40,000 nt of DNA, taken from contig WPIO01000015.1 in NCBI GenBank assembly GCA_009760855.2, forward strand, positions 3,522,501 to 3,562,500. The letters run 5' to 3'. Numbering within the stretch: position 1 is the stretch's first letter; every line of letters begins with the position of its first letter. The translations under genes and the position numbers were made by a program. The stretch is from Cristatella mucedo (taxonomy: Eukaryota; Bryozoa; Phylactolaemata; Cristatellidae). Below the pieces are notes generated by a model. That model did not search any database. It saw only the letters and a program-made list of their open reading frames with translations, and had not been told where the DNA came from. Positions 29,980 to 40,000 of the stretch are shown here, in pieces.

Positions 29980-32683
29980 CGCCGAGAACGAGATCGAACT
30001 AGCGCTTCTTTCATTGGGAATCAGCCTGCAAGCTTTTATTCAATTATATTTTGTTGAGAAGTTAAGGTGATTTCGACTGATAATTTTGCCGTTTGTAGCT
30101 GCGATTTGTTAAGGCGAGAGCGCCGCTACCCTGCGGCCGGCCGAGACGCAAACGACAGCCGACGTACCGACGACCTGGGGCTTCTTAGCAGGTTGATTGG
30201 TGGATCCTACGCGTCTTGTGAAAGTCCTACAGGTGTCTATTTATCTGTATAGTGAATTATCCGTCCAATTCCTAGCGGCACTGGTGCTGGCTTTTCTAGC
30301 CTGCCTACATCAACCCCGTCGCCCAACAGAGTCTGCTACTGTCAGTTGAGCTATCTGGCTCTGGTATCTTGCAGATGTCACGTCTTCGATCAACTAGCGA
30401 TTTAATCAACTTACAAAAGTTGCATGTGTGATTTTGTATGTGCTTCCACAGCAGTCCAGCCGTCTCTCGTGCATCTAGCGCCATTGGACGGACAACTTGG
30501 CTGGAAAGCTCGCCGTTTGTCTTGCTAAGTGGTTTGTCACCACGCTGCTCACGTGTCATGCAAATATCACAGGTAGGCGAGTGAAGATCTGGTCAACTTG
30601 AAATTTTAATTGCACACTCCTTGGTATGTGCTTGAAATTCAGATAACGTATACCGAGTAACTCGGGCCTTTTCGTTATCATTTTCATGCCTCGACGTCTT
30701 CCGTTCTATTCTCGGCGTGTTTTCTCCACAGCGGTCTCCCGTAACCTGTTCCGTCTGAAGCTTGGACATTTCTAATCAGATCGAAGTAAAATTCGGCCTA
30801 ATTTACGCTGGGCTCTGCTGGTTTAAAAAGCTTATCTAGGTTGTAGGTTAGGTAAGAATAGCTGTACGTGTCCTTAAATGTCCTTGAACTTGATTTTCTG
30901 GATGCATTCAAAGTTTAACATGTCAAATATTTTTTTAGTTTCTCTTTAGAACTCTATTCATAGTTGGCAAGCGCATGATCTATTGAGAGTTTTGGCATAT
31001 TTTTAAGGGCATAGTATTGAATTGGTTGATCGTGCAAGATTTGGTTTGAGACATGTGGAGAACGTGACAGCGACTCTTTTGGTCATCGGATTGACACGAC
31101 AGCTATTGCGACGTCAAAAGATAGCTAGTGTTTCTTTCCCCTGTTGCATGTGCCAACTTGTAGACCAATCGCTTCATTTGTCCATGAGAAAGATCAATAA
31201 ACGTGCTTCGAGGCGGATAAATCTGTTGTAGGGGTGGGGGCATAACTCCTCATCCCTCAGACATTCACCCCATCTGGCCGATCGAGGACGCTACGGTTTC
31301 ACGTGACTCTCGCTGACACTTACTCAGCCGAAGGCTGTTCGCTGTTACAGAACGAGGTAGAATGTCGCGCGAGAGTCCTGAAAACTTACCCGGGAAATTT
31401 GGTCGCTAAGTGACCGCACGCATCGTACAGGCTACGTACGGAGCCCGAAAGCGTCCGCTCAGCCGCTATCTCCGCCGCCAGCCATGGTTCCTGCTTCTGG
31501 TCGCCCACGTGCCGCCACCACTCCGATGTCGCCACCTTGCCAAATGGTGTACTTGCTGCGCTCCACCAACGGTGCAAGCTTGGCTCGCTGCACCAAGCAG
31601 CGGAGTGAGCAGCGGGGCGTGGTCAAGAGGGCGTGGTCGAAGAGGGCGTGGTCGAAGAGGGCAGCGGCGCAATATGCGGCGCGAGAGTTGAGCGGGTGCG
31701 GCGGGCACTGCGTGGCCCCTGTCGTGGGCGCGCGTCTCGGTGGAATTGGAGGTCGAAATAAACTCATTAGCGAATCCGCTCAATTCTCGTTTTGAATTAA
31801 TTCTCGCCGTCGGTTGGCGGCCGCTTGCACGAGTCGGGCGCTCGTAGCATAGCGCGGCGGTGGCCTTTCGTCGGAGTGCATCTCGCGCGCGCGGTCTCAT
31901 CTCGCCAAGACGCCTCACGGCTGCGCCTCTCTCGTCGCGCGAGCGAGACTTCTGCGCCATTCGCCTGTACGGCACGCCAAGCCTGCGCGCGGCGGCGCGC
32001 CGCGAACTGCATTACCCGAGATGGCGCGTAGCATAGGCGGGCGCGCGGCGCGCAAACAACAAACGCGCAGGAGCGTTTTCTAGTGCACGGCGCCGCAGTA
32101 GCAGCGAACTCGGCGCCTTATGGTGCACTGCAGCGCCGTATGGGGCGGGGGCGAGGTCGCCGGTTCGACGCCCGACGAACGCGGCGTTCGAAGCAGCCTC
32201 TGACACGGCTGCGGTCTCTGACTGCGAGGCTGCACATTATTATTATGCACATTATTATGCATTATTATGCGAGGCTGCACATTATCGCTGCACACATCGG
32301 CGAACATTCGCGAATGCGCACCAGCGCTGCTGCGCACATCGAAGAGAGAGGGAGAGCACCGTCGAGCGCGTGCGCTCGCACTTCTAGAAGCTTCGCCGGC
32401 GAAGCGTCGCAGCAGACTTCTGCGACCGCGCCCGCAGACGGATCTAGGAGGCAGACGCCGGCGTCGAGTCTCTTTTTTCAATTCGCGACGTCGCGTCGGC
32501 GAGCGAGCGCCGCGCATTTTTGAGGAGAGCCGCAGCGCTCCGAGAGCGCGTTCTACGCGCGCGTGCGCCAGGTCTCGGCACCGTTCGCTGCCGACCGCTC
32601 GACGCGAAGAGGCGCGGACAAATTTTTGGCATAAGAATCTCTGGATCGAGAGTGGTAGCCGCTAGGACGTGCTGCTTTTGCAT
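29980..32683. other. Stretch without a recognised gene
   Basis: 30000-31250 has mixed composition and no family motif. 31250-32680 is CpG-rich, with a three-copy 15-bp tandem repeat (31616-31660). A consensus donor on the minus strand (CCCGG|GTAAGT at 31390/31389) closes an open frame ending DACGHLATKFPG, but no acceptor or homology supports an exon. Confidence 0.45.
31616..31660. repeat. 15-bp tandem repeat, three copies
   Basis: GGCGTGGTC(A/G)AAGA(G) units repeat in direct succession before GGCAGCGG. Confidence 0.85.
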
Positions 32684-32857
32684 GCCGCGCTGGTTTGGCC
32701 CAGCGGTTGAGGTCCTCGAAAAAGGTCAAGGTGAATCTATTTGCCGACTGAGGTCGTTGGCTCGAGCCCCGTGGCACATGCGAAGTGCTGAATAGAAATT
32801 AAGTTCCTTAGGCTGCTACGCAAATGAAAAATATCTCATTATTATTATCATTATGCA
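32684..32857 (+). mobile_element. SINE-1 copy (plus strand)
   Basis: The A box region TGGTTTGGCCCAGCGGTTGA, B box GTTGGCTCGAGCCCCGT, end GAATAGAAATTAAGTTCC and an ATT-rich tail (CATTATTATTATCATTATG) are all present. It is the only plus-strand copy and shows the family in its own orientation. Confidence 0.88.
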
Positions 32858-33778
32858 GACGGACAACAAGTGCGGAAATATCGCGCCTCTGTTATATCGG
32901 AAATATCTCGTACGCTCTGTGCGGCGGCGAGCTCGGCGGCTAGACAGCGGCGGCTCGCGAGCTTCGCGTTATACGATTTAAGATCTAGGCACGCTGTGCG
33001 ATCTAGGCACGCCAGGCAGCCGTTAATAATTCCGAGCCGTTCCCGCATCGCGCGCCCACCCGCCTCGCCGACGCCTGCGCCCGCTCGCCGGGCTCTCGCA
33101 GAGGGCGCTGCAATTGCTCGAGCGAGTAGGCACTCGCTCGCGCAGCGACTCCGTCGCGACGACTCGGTCGCGACGCTCTCCGGACTCCGACGGACTTCGA
33201 CTCGGTCGCAACGCTCCGGCAGCCGGGTGGAACGCCGCAGTCGCCTCCTGCGGCGGCGGTGCAGGCAGCTGCCGCCGCTCGCTCTGCATTCGCGAGCCGT
33301 TCGGTAGCGAGCGGCACCTGCCCGTGCTGGTCGCTCGCGATCCGCGCGAGCGACCAGCGCATCTTAATAAGGGGCGGATTAAATTGCCGCCCGTCTCAGC
33401 TCGTAGCAAAAAACCTGGGCGCGTCGCGCTCGGTCAGGTCGTTAATGGTGGAAATTTAATTGAATTTCCCCGTAATCTATTTTATTGGTCGGCCGAGCGA
33501 TGTGCGATCGGGAGGCGTGACGGGCCGCCGTCACGTGACTGGCCTCCTCGGCCAGCCGGCGCGCGTTCGAAAGCGGTGCCAGTTGGTCCCAGTCGCGCCG
33601 GCGGCGAGCGCGCTGACGTACGCTCATATATAGCCGTGACCTCTGACTCGAGACGACTCCGGCGGCGACGGCAGCAGCGGGCGGACGCCGAGCGCAGCGC
33701 GAGCGAGGCAGAGACGAAAGAGGCGCCGCGTGCGAGTGAAGGTCGACGGAGTGCGAGCGCTCCGCGCGGGCTGGAAGG
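32858..33778. other. CpG-rich stretch without a recognised gene
   Basis: It contains a 14-bp stem-loop (GCTGGTCGCTCGCG at 33326-33339 with its complement at 33345-33358) and a tandem GATCTAGGCACGC pair (32985-33012). Frames are Arg/Ser-rich. Confidence 0.5.
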
Positions 33779-33992
33779 TCTCTATCTATCTCTATCTATC
33801 TATCTATCTCTCTATCTCTATCTCTATCTATCTGTCTACCTCTATCTATATATCTCTATCTATCTATCTCTATCTATCTATCTCTATCTATCTATCTCTA
33901 CCTATCTATCTATCTATCTCTATCTATCTATCTATCTCTATCTATCTATCTATCTCTATCTATCTATCTATCTCTATCTATCTATCTATCTA
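33779..33992. repeat. (TCTA)n/(TATC)n microsatellite, about 210 bp
   Basis: Tetranucleotide TCTA repeats with regular TC insertions form higher-order units such as TCTATCTATCTATC. Translation gives the Ser/Ile/Tyr/Leu pattern of a spurious long frame. Confidence 0.97.
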
Positions 33993-36170
33993 GAGGCGAC
34001 GACGACCGGTCAGCTCTGCGAAGCACAGCCATGGTACGTAGATGCCTGCGCTAGGCTGGCGCGCCGCCCGCCAATGCCGGATCAGCGCGAAACGCAGGTG
34101 CAGAGGAAGCCGGTGCGCGCGCTGCTCCTCTGCGGACATCCGCTACGTTCGACCGTCTTAGAGCAGCAGTCAGATGCCTGCGTCCTGCTTGCTGCCCCGA
34201 CCGACTATTCGACGTACGTTGGTATTGAGCGACTGCGATTCGCGTTTCAAGCAGACTTCGCGTGTATTTTCCTTTGCGATGCGCTCGGCCGCCCTTCCGT
34301 CAGACGCCTCGGAGGAGGAGATCGAGCCTCGCGACACCGCGAAGCATTGACGACGTTTGAAGCGAAGCCGAAATCGCGCCCGCTGTGCACAGCACGAGCT
34401 GCGAGCCCACGTGCGAGTCGTCCGCGCAGTTGTCTGAGCGCGCCGCCGCGACTGAGCGCACGCCGAAGTCGCTACTCCAAGTTTACTCGCCCCTTCTAGC
34501 CTACGCGAAGTGCCTAGCAAGAGACGCGGCTTTATTGGTGCCTTATAAGAACGATTTGTTGTTATTAATGCTTGATTCAGTGGCCGATCGCTTCCTCCGA
34601 CTGACTTGGCTACCGAGTCGCCTCTGCGTTCGCCCCGTCGCGAGCGCGTCCGTTCCAGCCGCCGCCACGCGTCGCTCGCGGCACGCGCATGGCGCGCCTT
34701 CTCCTCGACCTTCTCCTCGACGGGAAGCTGCCGCCGAGTTGTGGCAGCTTTTCCCTGCGGCCTCTGCGCTACGAGACTAGACGCTTGCGTACGAATAGGA
34801 AGTTGAAGCGCCCAGCGTAGGAACGGTAGGAAACTGGGCGTGAGACGGCGGCTGCAGCGGTCGCGGAAGAGGAGGAGGAGGAGGCGGAGCCTGGCGGGCT
34901 GGATTGATGCCGCCGGCAATGTGCGTTCGCTCGGCGCTGCGTCGACCCTGCGCGGCGGAAGAGCTACGCTTTGGTCCCGAGCTGCTCGCTCCTAGCGGAG
35001 TACTGACGCCGCCTCGCGCGTTGCCAATGGGAGTGCGACCCCGAGTCGACCGTGACCTCAGCCGACCCCTGAATCGACCCCGAGTCGACCCTGAGTCTAC
35101 CGCGACCTCAGCCGGTTCCGCCCACAAGTGCAGCGGCGAGCGCTGGAGGGCGCCGGCCCGAAGTCGGTGCTGATTCAGGTAGTCGATTCATGACAGCAGT
35201 AGCGGTACGTGCGGGCAGATCTGCTCGAGCTCGGCGGCGGCGGCAGCGCGCAGATCGGCGCCGCTGCCGAGCGACGGATCGTCCCTGGTCAGAGTCACCG
35301 GCGGTTTCGATTGCCTGGCCAGCAATCGGTGGGGCACATGGGTCCTATGAAATTGAGACGGAGAATCGGTAGAAGCGACGTAGGCACCATAGCCGATCGG
35401 CCGAGTGTAGGCTTTTCAAAAGAACTCGATCGAAGACTTAAAATGGAAAAGTACTCTTCTCTGTCTGCCGACCCCGACGGATTCTCCACAGCGTCTCTCT
35501 CCTTCCTCTCTCTCTCTCTCTCTCTCTGTTTCACTCCCTCTTCCACTTCCCACTTCTACTTTCACTGTCTCTGGCTCACTAGTCCTTGCTCGGCTCATTG
35601 ACTTAATATTTCTCCTCCCTCTACAGTAACTCCACCAAGCCATACTCCGTTCGGTAGCTGCAGCAAAGCACTGCCAAAGCAAATACACGTATTTCAATCG
35701 GCTGTCGCGACAAGCCATACCAACAGCACGTCGGACACGTTCTACGGAGATAATTTATTTCCGCTTTTCCGTTCCCTGAATGAGATCACGCCTTCGATGC
35801 TGCATAGCCTTGTACTCAATCGCTTAACAAGCTGAGTGATCTGCGATTGCAGTCTGCACAGACTGGAGCGGAGCGAGCCTTTTGAAAGTCGGCGGCTAGC
35901 GCTGACTGTTTTGATTGCTAAGCCGTTAGCAGCTGCCAAATCAATCTCGTCCATCCAAAGAGCTAACTGCATTAGCGAGTCCATTTCCTAAGAGCGATGC
36001 AGGCACCTGTCAGACTGCTGACATCGCTACGGATTGCGAAACGCGTGCCGCTATTACGGCCGCTGGCGGCCGGCGGTGCAGCTCAGGGTGCACGCTCAGC
36101 CGCCGCTCAGCTGCACGAGCGAGAGGCTCTTCGCGACGGGGCGACGGCCGCCACGGAAGCGTCCGAAGTT
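33993..36170. other. GC-rich stretch, no confident gene
   Basis: Apart from the weak Pro-rich frame at 34777-35127 and a CT run at 35507-35528, I see nothing. Long frames at 33114-34499 (+) and 34170-34919 (-) overlap on opposite strands and lack protein-like composition. Confidence 0.45.
34777..35127 (-). CDS. Weak candidate 3' coding exon, Pro-rich C-terminus
   Basis: The minus-strand frame ends in NPARQAPPPPPPLPRPLQPP and then SHAQFPTVPTLGASTSYSYASV before a TAG. The last 60 residues look protein-like (Ser/Pro-rich linker), but the poly-Pro run comes from a simple GAG repeat on the other strand. No acceptor or homologue is clear. Confidence 0.15.
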   Translation of the reverse strand: MWAEPAEVAVDSGSTRGRFRGRLRSRSTRGRTPIGNARGGVSTPLGASSSGPKRSSSAAQGRRSAERTHIAGGINPARQAPPPPPPLPRPLQPPSHAQFPTVPTLGASTSYSYASV

Positions 36171-36193
36171 CGCCGCCGCCGCCGCCGCCGCCG
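36171..36193. repeat. (CCG)n trinucleotide run
   Basis: About 8 CCG units. A similar run lies at 21581-21608. Confidence 0.9.
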
Positions 36194-36294
36194 TCGCTGC
36201 TGCTTTGTTCGACCGACGTTCGCTTGACTGATGTATCGTCCGAGAGCGAAGCTTGCGAAGCCAGCGAGGCTTTCAGACGGGGCGCTTTGGTTTA

Positions 36295-36993
<699 letters not shown>

Positions 36994-37027
36994 TTGACAG
37001 CCCACGCGCCGGCTCAATCTTCAAGCT

Positions 37028-37078
37028 AAATACAAATATATTTCATTTGTATAGTGCCATAAGAGAACTTGATAGTCG
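37028..37078 (-). mobile_element. SINE-1/LINE-A 3' end fragment
   Basis: An AT-rich tail followed by AGTGCCATAAGAGAACTTGA matches only the terminal part of the family, then ends. Confidence 0.5.
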
Positions 37079-37315
37079 TAGCCGTACGAGCATGCAGGAT
37101 AAAGGCGTGGCTCGCGCTCAGCACGGCCTTTGAGTCCCTCTCCCTCCCCGTTCTCATAGCCTACCGTTAGAAACTATCCTGGGCTGCGCCGGCAACGTTA
37201 TCTTTCTCTTCCTCCTCCTCCTCCTCCTCTTTATCCTCCTCCTTCATACCGCCAGCGTCTTGGTGCCTCGCTTCTCTTTTGTGCTAGAACGATTCGTGAT
37301 CAACGTTGCATGGAC

Positions 37316-37360
37316 CACCCTAAATCGCCACCCTAAACCTGCCCACCCTAAACCCACCCT
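37316..37360. repeat. Short irregular repeat of CACCCTAAA
   Basis: CACCCTAAA begins at 37316, 37329 and 37344, with CACCCTCAAA at 37355. Spacing varies from 11 to 15 bases. Confidence 0.7.
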
Positions 37361-37435
37361 CAAAAGGCGGCCGCCATCCGTTGGCCGCTCTTTCTATTAC
37401 TGCATGGACAGAGATAGAGATAGAGAACTAGAGAG

Positions 37436-37438
37436 AAC

Positions 37439-37480
<42 letters not shown>

Positions 37481-37700
37481 AGGAGAGAGAGAGAGTTGGG
37501 GAGGGATGGGTATAGATAAGGAGATAAAGAGGTATACAGAGGTTGAGATAGAGATAGAGGTGGGAGAGATGGGTAGAGATAAGGAGATAGAGAGGTATAC
37601 AGAGGTTGAGATAGAGATAGAGAACTAGAGAGAGAGAGAGAGACAGAGAGGCAGAAGTGGGAGAGATGAGGAAATAGAGAAGTATAAAGAGGCTCTGTGA
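37436..37700. repeat. Purine-rich GA microsatellite and 63-bp tandem repeat
   Basis: GA repeats (37441-37474) lead into a unit beginning GATGGGTATAGATAAGGAGA (37505) that repeats at 37568 with few changes and, more diverged, at about 37663. Almost the whole stretch is purine on the plus strand. Confidence 0.85.
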
Positions 37701-37720
37701 AGAAATATTTATAAATACAG

Positions 37721-37789
<69 letters not shown>

Positions 37790-37798
37790 TGTGTGTGT
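37721..37798. repeat. (AT)-(GT)n microsatellite
   Basis: Five AT units, then about 34 GT units including a GTGC variant block (37770-37790). Confidence 0.97.
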
Positions 37799-38532
37799 AG
37801 CCATAGAGAGATTTGAAAGAGAGCTGCCATAGAGTCCAGATAAGCAAAGCTACGGCGCTTTCACAGAACTAATTTTGAAAGCAGAGAGAGAGAGAGTTTG
37901 CTGTTCGGTGCTTTCCAGGATGGGTTGAAAATTGGATCTCGGATTGTTTATTGCGAAAACGTCACTGACCGATTGGCGAAAGCTTAGTATTCTAAGTATT
38001 GAGTTATCTTAGAGTATTCTGGCCGCTCACAAGTGTAAATGTTAAATAACCTATCCATTGCGACCTTTCGTTTTCGCTGAGTAGTCATTGTCGGGGCACA
38101 CCGACTTACTCATTTCCCAGTTGTCATAGCGAAAAGTACCGTGGTAAGGTCGCATAATTTAAGTAATTTTCTATATCTCATCAACTAAAGGCGCGAATGC
38201 GCTGTTTGCATAAATCAGCTACGCTACGGTAGGGAAAAGTCACGCGATCTTCCGCCAATAGATGGAAATCTCGTTAAAAGCCGAGCCTGCTAGCTGCTGC
38301 AGAGCCTCGCTCCTACATCGGCCTTTGATCTTGGGCTCTCGTGGATTCTCGCAGCGCACTTTTTTCGTCTACAGACCGCTTGCGACGTGCGCGCTTTCGC
38401 GCTCTGCTGATCCTAAACTGCGGACTTTGCTCCCACAACTCGCTCGCGCCGGTCTCCGGCGCATCCGGCCGACGATTGGCGGTGCGGCCGCCGGCCATCG
38501 CTGTCACGTGACATCGAACGCTCGCTCTCGGC

Positions 38533-38563
<31 letters not shown>

Positions 38564-38755
38564 ATTCCGTGGCGCGCTTCTCGATTTTTCCTCGAGTATA
38601 CGCGAGACTATGGCGAGTGACTACCGATGACGAAAGGAAACGGCGATTAGGACTCGCACCCGCAATAGAAAACTCTTCAGCTTCAGCGACCACCTAGACC
38701 CAGGGCCGGCGTATGCCGTCGAGAATAACAATAAATTCAATAAGTCAATCAGTTG
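37799..38755. other. Stretch without a recognised gene
   Basis: A (CTG)9 run lies at 38536-38563. Otherwise I see no coding or repeat signal. Confidence 0.5.
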
Positions 38756-39156
38756 CTTGATGATCACGTGACGTGCGATGGCGAAGATCGATTGGAAGCG
38801 AAGGTGTGAATGTGGCCGCTGTGACGTTCACGAAAGACAAGCTTATGTAATGTATATAATGTAACGTATCTCCGCTTGTAACTCCACAAAGCCACGAAGA
38901 CTATGTGGGTGTTACGCAGGAGAGTTTTGTATTGCTCACTCACTGCCTCAGCGGCTTTCGGTACGCATTCAAAGCCGCTTAGGCTGTGAGTTCGCTATAC
39001 AAAACTCTCCTGCGTGACACCCACATAGTCTTAGTGGTTTGTTGGTATTACAGACGGAGATACATTACGCAAGCTTGTCTTTCGTGAACGGCGCAGCGGC
39101 CACATTCAAACCGCACCTCATCGATCTTCGCGTTCGCGTATCACGTGATCATCAAG
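38756..39156. repeat. Large inverted duplication (~200-bp arms, 12-bp spacer) containing LINE-B ends
   Basis: The left arm 38756-38958 and right arm 38971-39156 are imperfect reverse complements around the spacer CGGTACGCATTC. The outer ends match exactly over 16 bases (CTTGATGATCACGTGA / TCACGTGATCATCAAG). Each arm holds, from outside inward, a segment with GAATGTGGCCGCT and GTTCACGAAAGACAAGCTT, then the LINE-B 3' end (GTGGGTGT.ACGCAGGAGAG, TCAGCGGCTTT). The left arm has an extra TATGTAATGTATA-like insertion. Confidence 0.88.
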
Positions 39157-39157
39157 A

Positions 39158-39345
39158 AACCGATCGACTTCAAGTTTCTCTCGGTCGCCCTTAGCGCCCT
39201 CATTCTAAGCTGCAGTTTTGCACCAACTTTAAACGTCCATTGATAAACTAAGAAGCGAGCTGCATAAGTCTAAGTCGGTATGTCATAAGTGCTCATAACA
39301 GCACGGGTTACGGTGTGCTTATCTAAGTGACCCCGAATTAATTTT
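39158..39345. mobile_element. LINE-A fragments in opposite orientations
   Basis: 39158-39206 reads in plus orientation as the IDFKVLS region (CCGATCGACTTCAAG ... CTCATTCT). From 39207, AAGCTGCAGTTTTGCACCAA and the following ~135 bases match LINE-A in minus orientation (compare 15714-15850). The switch is abrupt. Confidence 0.65.
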
Positions 39346-39349
39346 CGTA

Positions 39350-40000
39350 ATGTATATAGGCGGCGAGAGTAGACAGACGCGACTCGAAAGAACTGATGCA
39401 CTCACCGAGCGAAAGGCCATTTTGAAAGAGGACACGCCGAATACCTGCGCGTGCACAGGCTGCAGAAAGATGGCCGGTCATGCCGATATTTTCCGAGGGT
39501 TAGGCTTTCCAGTGTTTGCGCAACACCACTCGGTTTGCCCACAGTTAGCAAGCATCGTTTGCCCATAATTAGGAAGCGTGTTGTAGCGCCGTTCTATTTG
39601 AGAGCGCTTTGCCCCGCCTTCCGAGCGGAGCGTCGCACGCCGACCCGCTGTCGTGAGGTGACTACGGCCGCGCTAGCGCAAGCTAGCGAAGCGTCTCGAT
39701 CGTGTCGCCTGCTGACGGCGTCCGCCGCGGTCGAAGTCGGTCTATCGTGCCTCCGGGGTCTTCGTGTAGTTTCTACCCTAATTAGCGGCAAGCACTCGAA
39801 CCGCGCTTTGAGACACTTTGCTGTGGGGCTTTGCGTTAAACCAACGGGGAGAGTGCGAGAGAGCGTGCGAAGGGCCTGCGGTCAACTAATTGCGAATAGC
39901 GAAGCGCGAGCCGCCGCCGAACCGACTGGACTGGAGTGCGTCCGACTAGAGCGTCCGCGGGATGTAGTGCGTCGTCCGCGAGATGTAGTGCGTAAATATG
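39350..40000. other. Stretch without a recognised gene
   Basis: No coding signal is recognised. At the right edge GTCCGCG(G/A)GATGTAGTGC occurs twice in tandem (39953-39993), the start of a possible repeat continuing beyond the window. Confidence 0.5.

Noticed and set aside
30305-30559. An 84-codon minus-strand frame with HTCNFCKLIKSLVDR
   Set aside because: The composition is plausible, but there is no recognised domain, splice signal or codon bias like that of the FBXL gene.
33114-34499. A 461-codon plus-strand frame
   Set aside because: Its centre is the translated TCTA microsatellite and its flanks are Arg/Ser-rich. No start context, motif or codon bias supports it.

Overview
This is animal (metazoan) nuclear DNA. 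The evidence is a spliced F-box/leucine-rich-repeat gene with phase-matched GT-AG exon borders, several decayed APE-type non-LTR retrotransposon (LINE) families, tRNA-derived SINEs, hAT-like non-autonomous DNA elements, and many long CT/GA, TA, TG and TCTA microsatellites. Nothing looks prokaryotic or organellar. The retroelement mix suits an invertebrate, but the sequence does not fix a phylum.

The one gene I can defend lies on the minus strand between 3198 and 6980. An F-box exon (6584-6980) is joined by a 1.8 kb intron to a very GC-rich LRR exon (3198-4765). Together they encode about 654 residues of an FBXL-type E3 ligase adaptor whose first exon(s) lie upstream. One candidate start exon is at 18765-18770. 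The intron carries a hAT-like MITE, a TA microsatellite and a near-perfect hairpin.

The rest of the window is dominated by interspersed repeats. LINE-A is a CR1/L2-like family with C-terminal RT sequence, a 3' end of the form GCGCC...AGTTCTCTGAGGGCGC and an (ATT)n tail. It has recent copies at 7252-8627 (-), 16593-17220 (+) and 23060-23570 (-), and many older fragments (9150-12095, 14083-16140, 22256-22700, 27247-27780, 36295-36842, 39158-39345). SINE-1 is tRNA-derived, has about seven copies, and shares the last ~55 bases of LINE-A, as expected if LINE-A machinery mobilises it. SINE-2 is a second tRNA-like family with four copies. LINE-B is a second LINE family, seen as a 3' fragment at 19862-20268 and inside a ~400 bp inverted duplication at 38756-39156. 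A possible R2/NeSL-like RT relic lies near 1.2 kb.

Long stretches (12.5-14 kb, 17.2-19.8 kb, 20.3-22.1 kb, 24.3-26.8 kb, 29.7-36.2 kb, 37.8-38.7 kb) are GC- and CpG-rich with no convincing gene. Weak exon-like signals there are reported at low confidence. I found no coherent new multi-gene system. The most interesting structures are the inverted duplication, the frameshift shared by the young LINE-A copies, the LINE/SINE tail sharing, and the repeated contact between LINE fragments and microsatellites.
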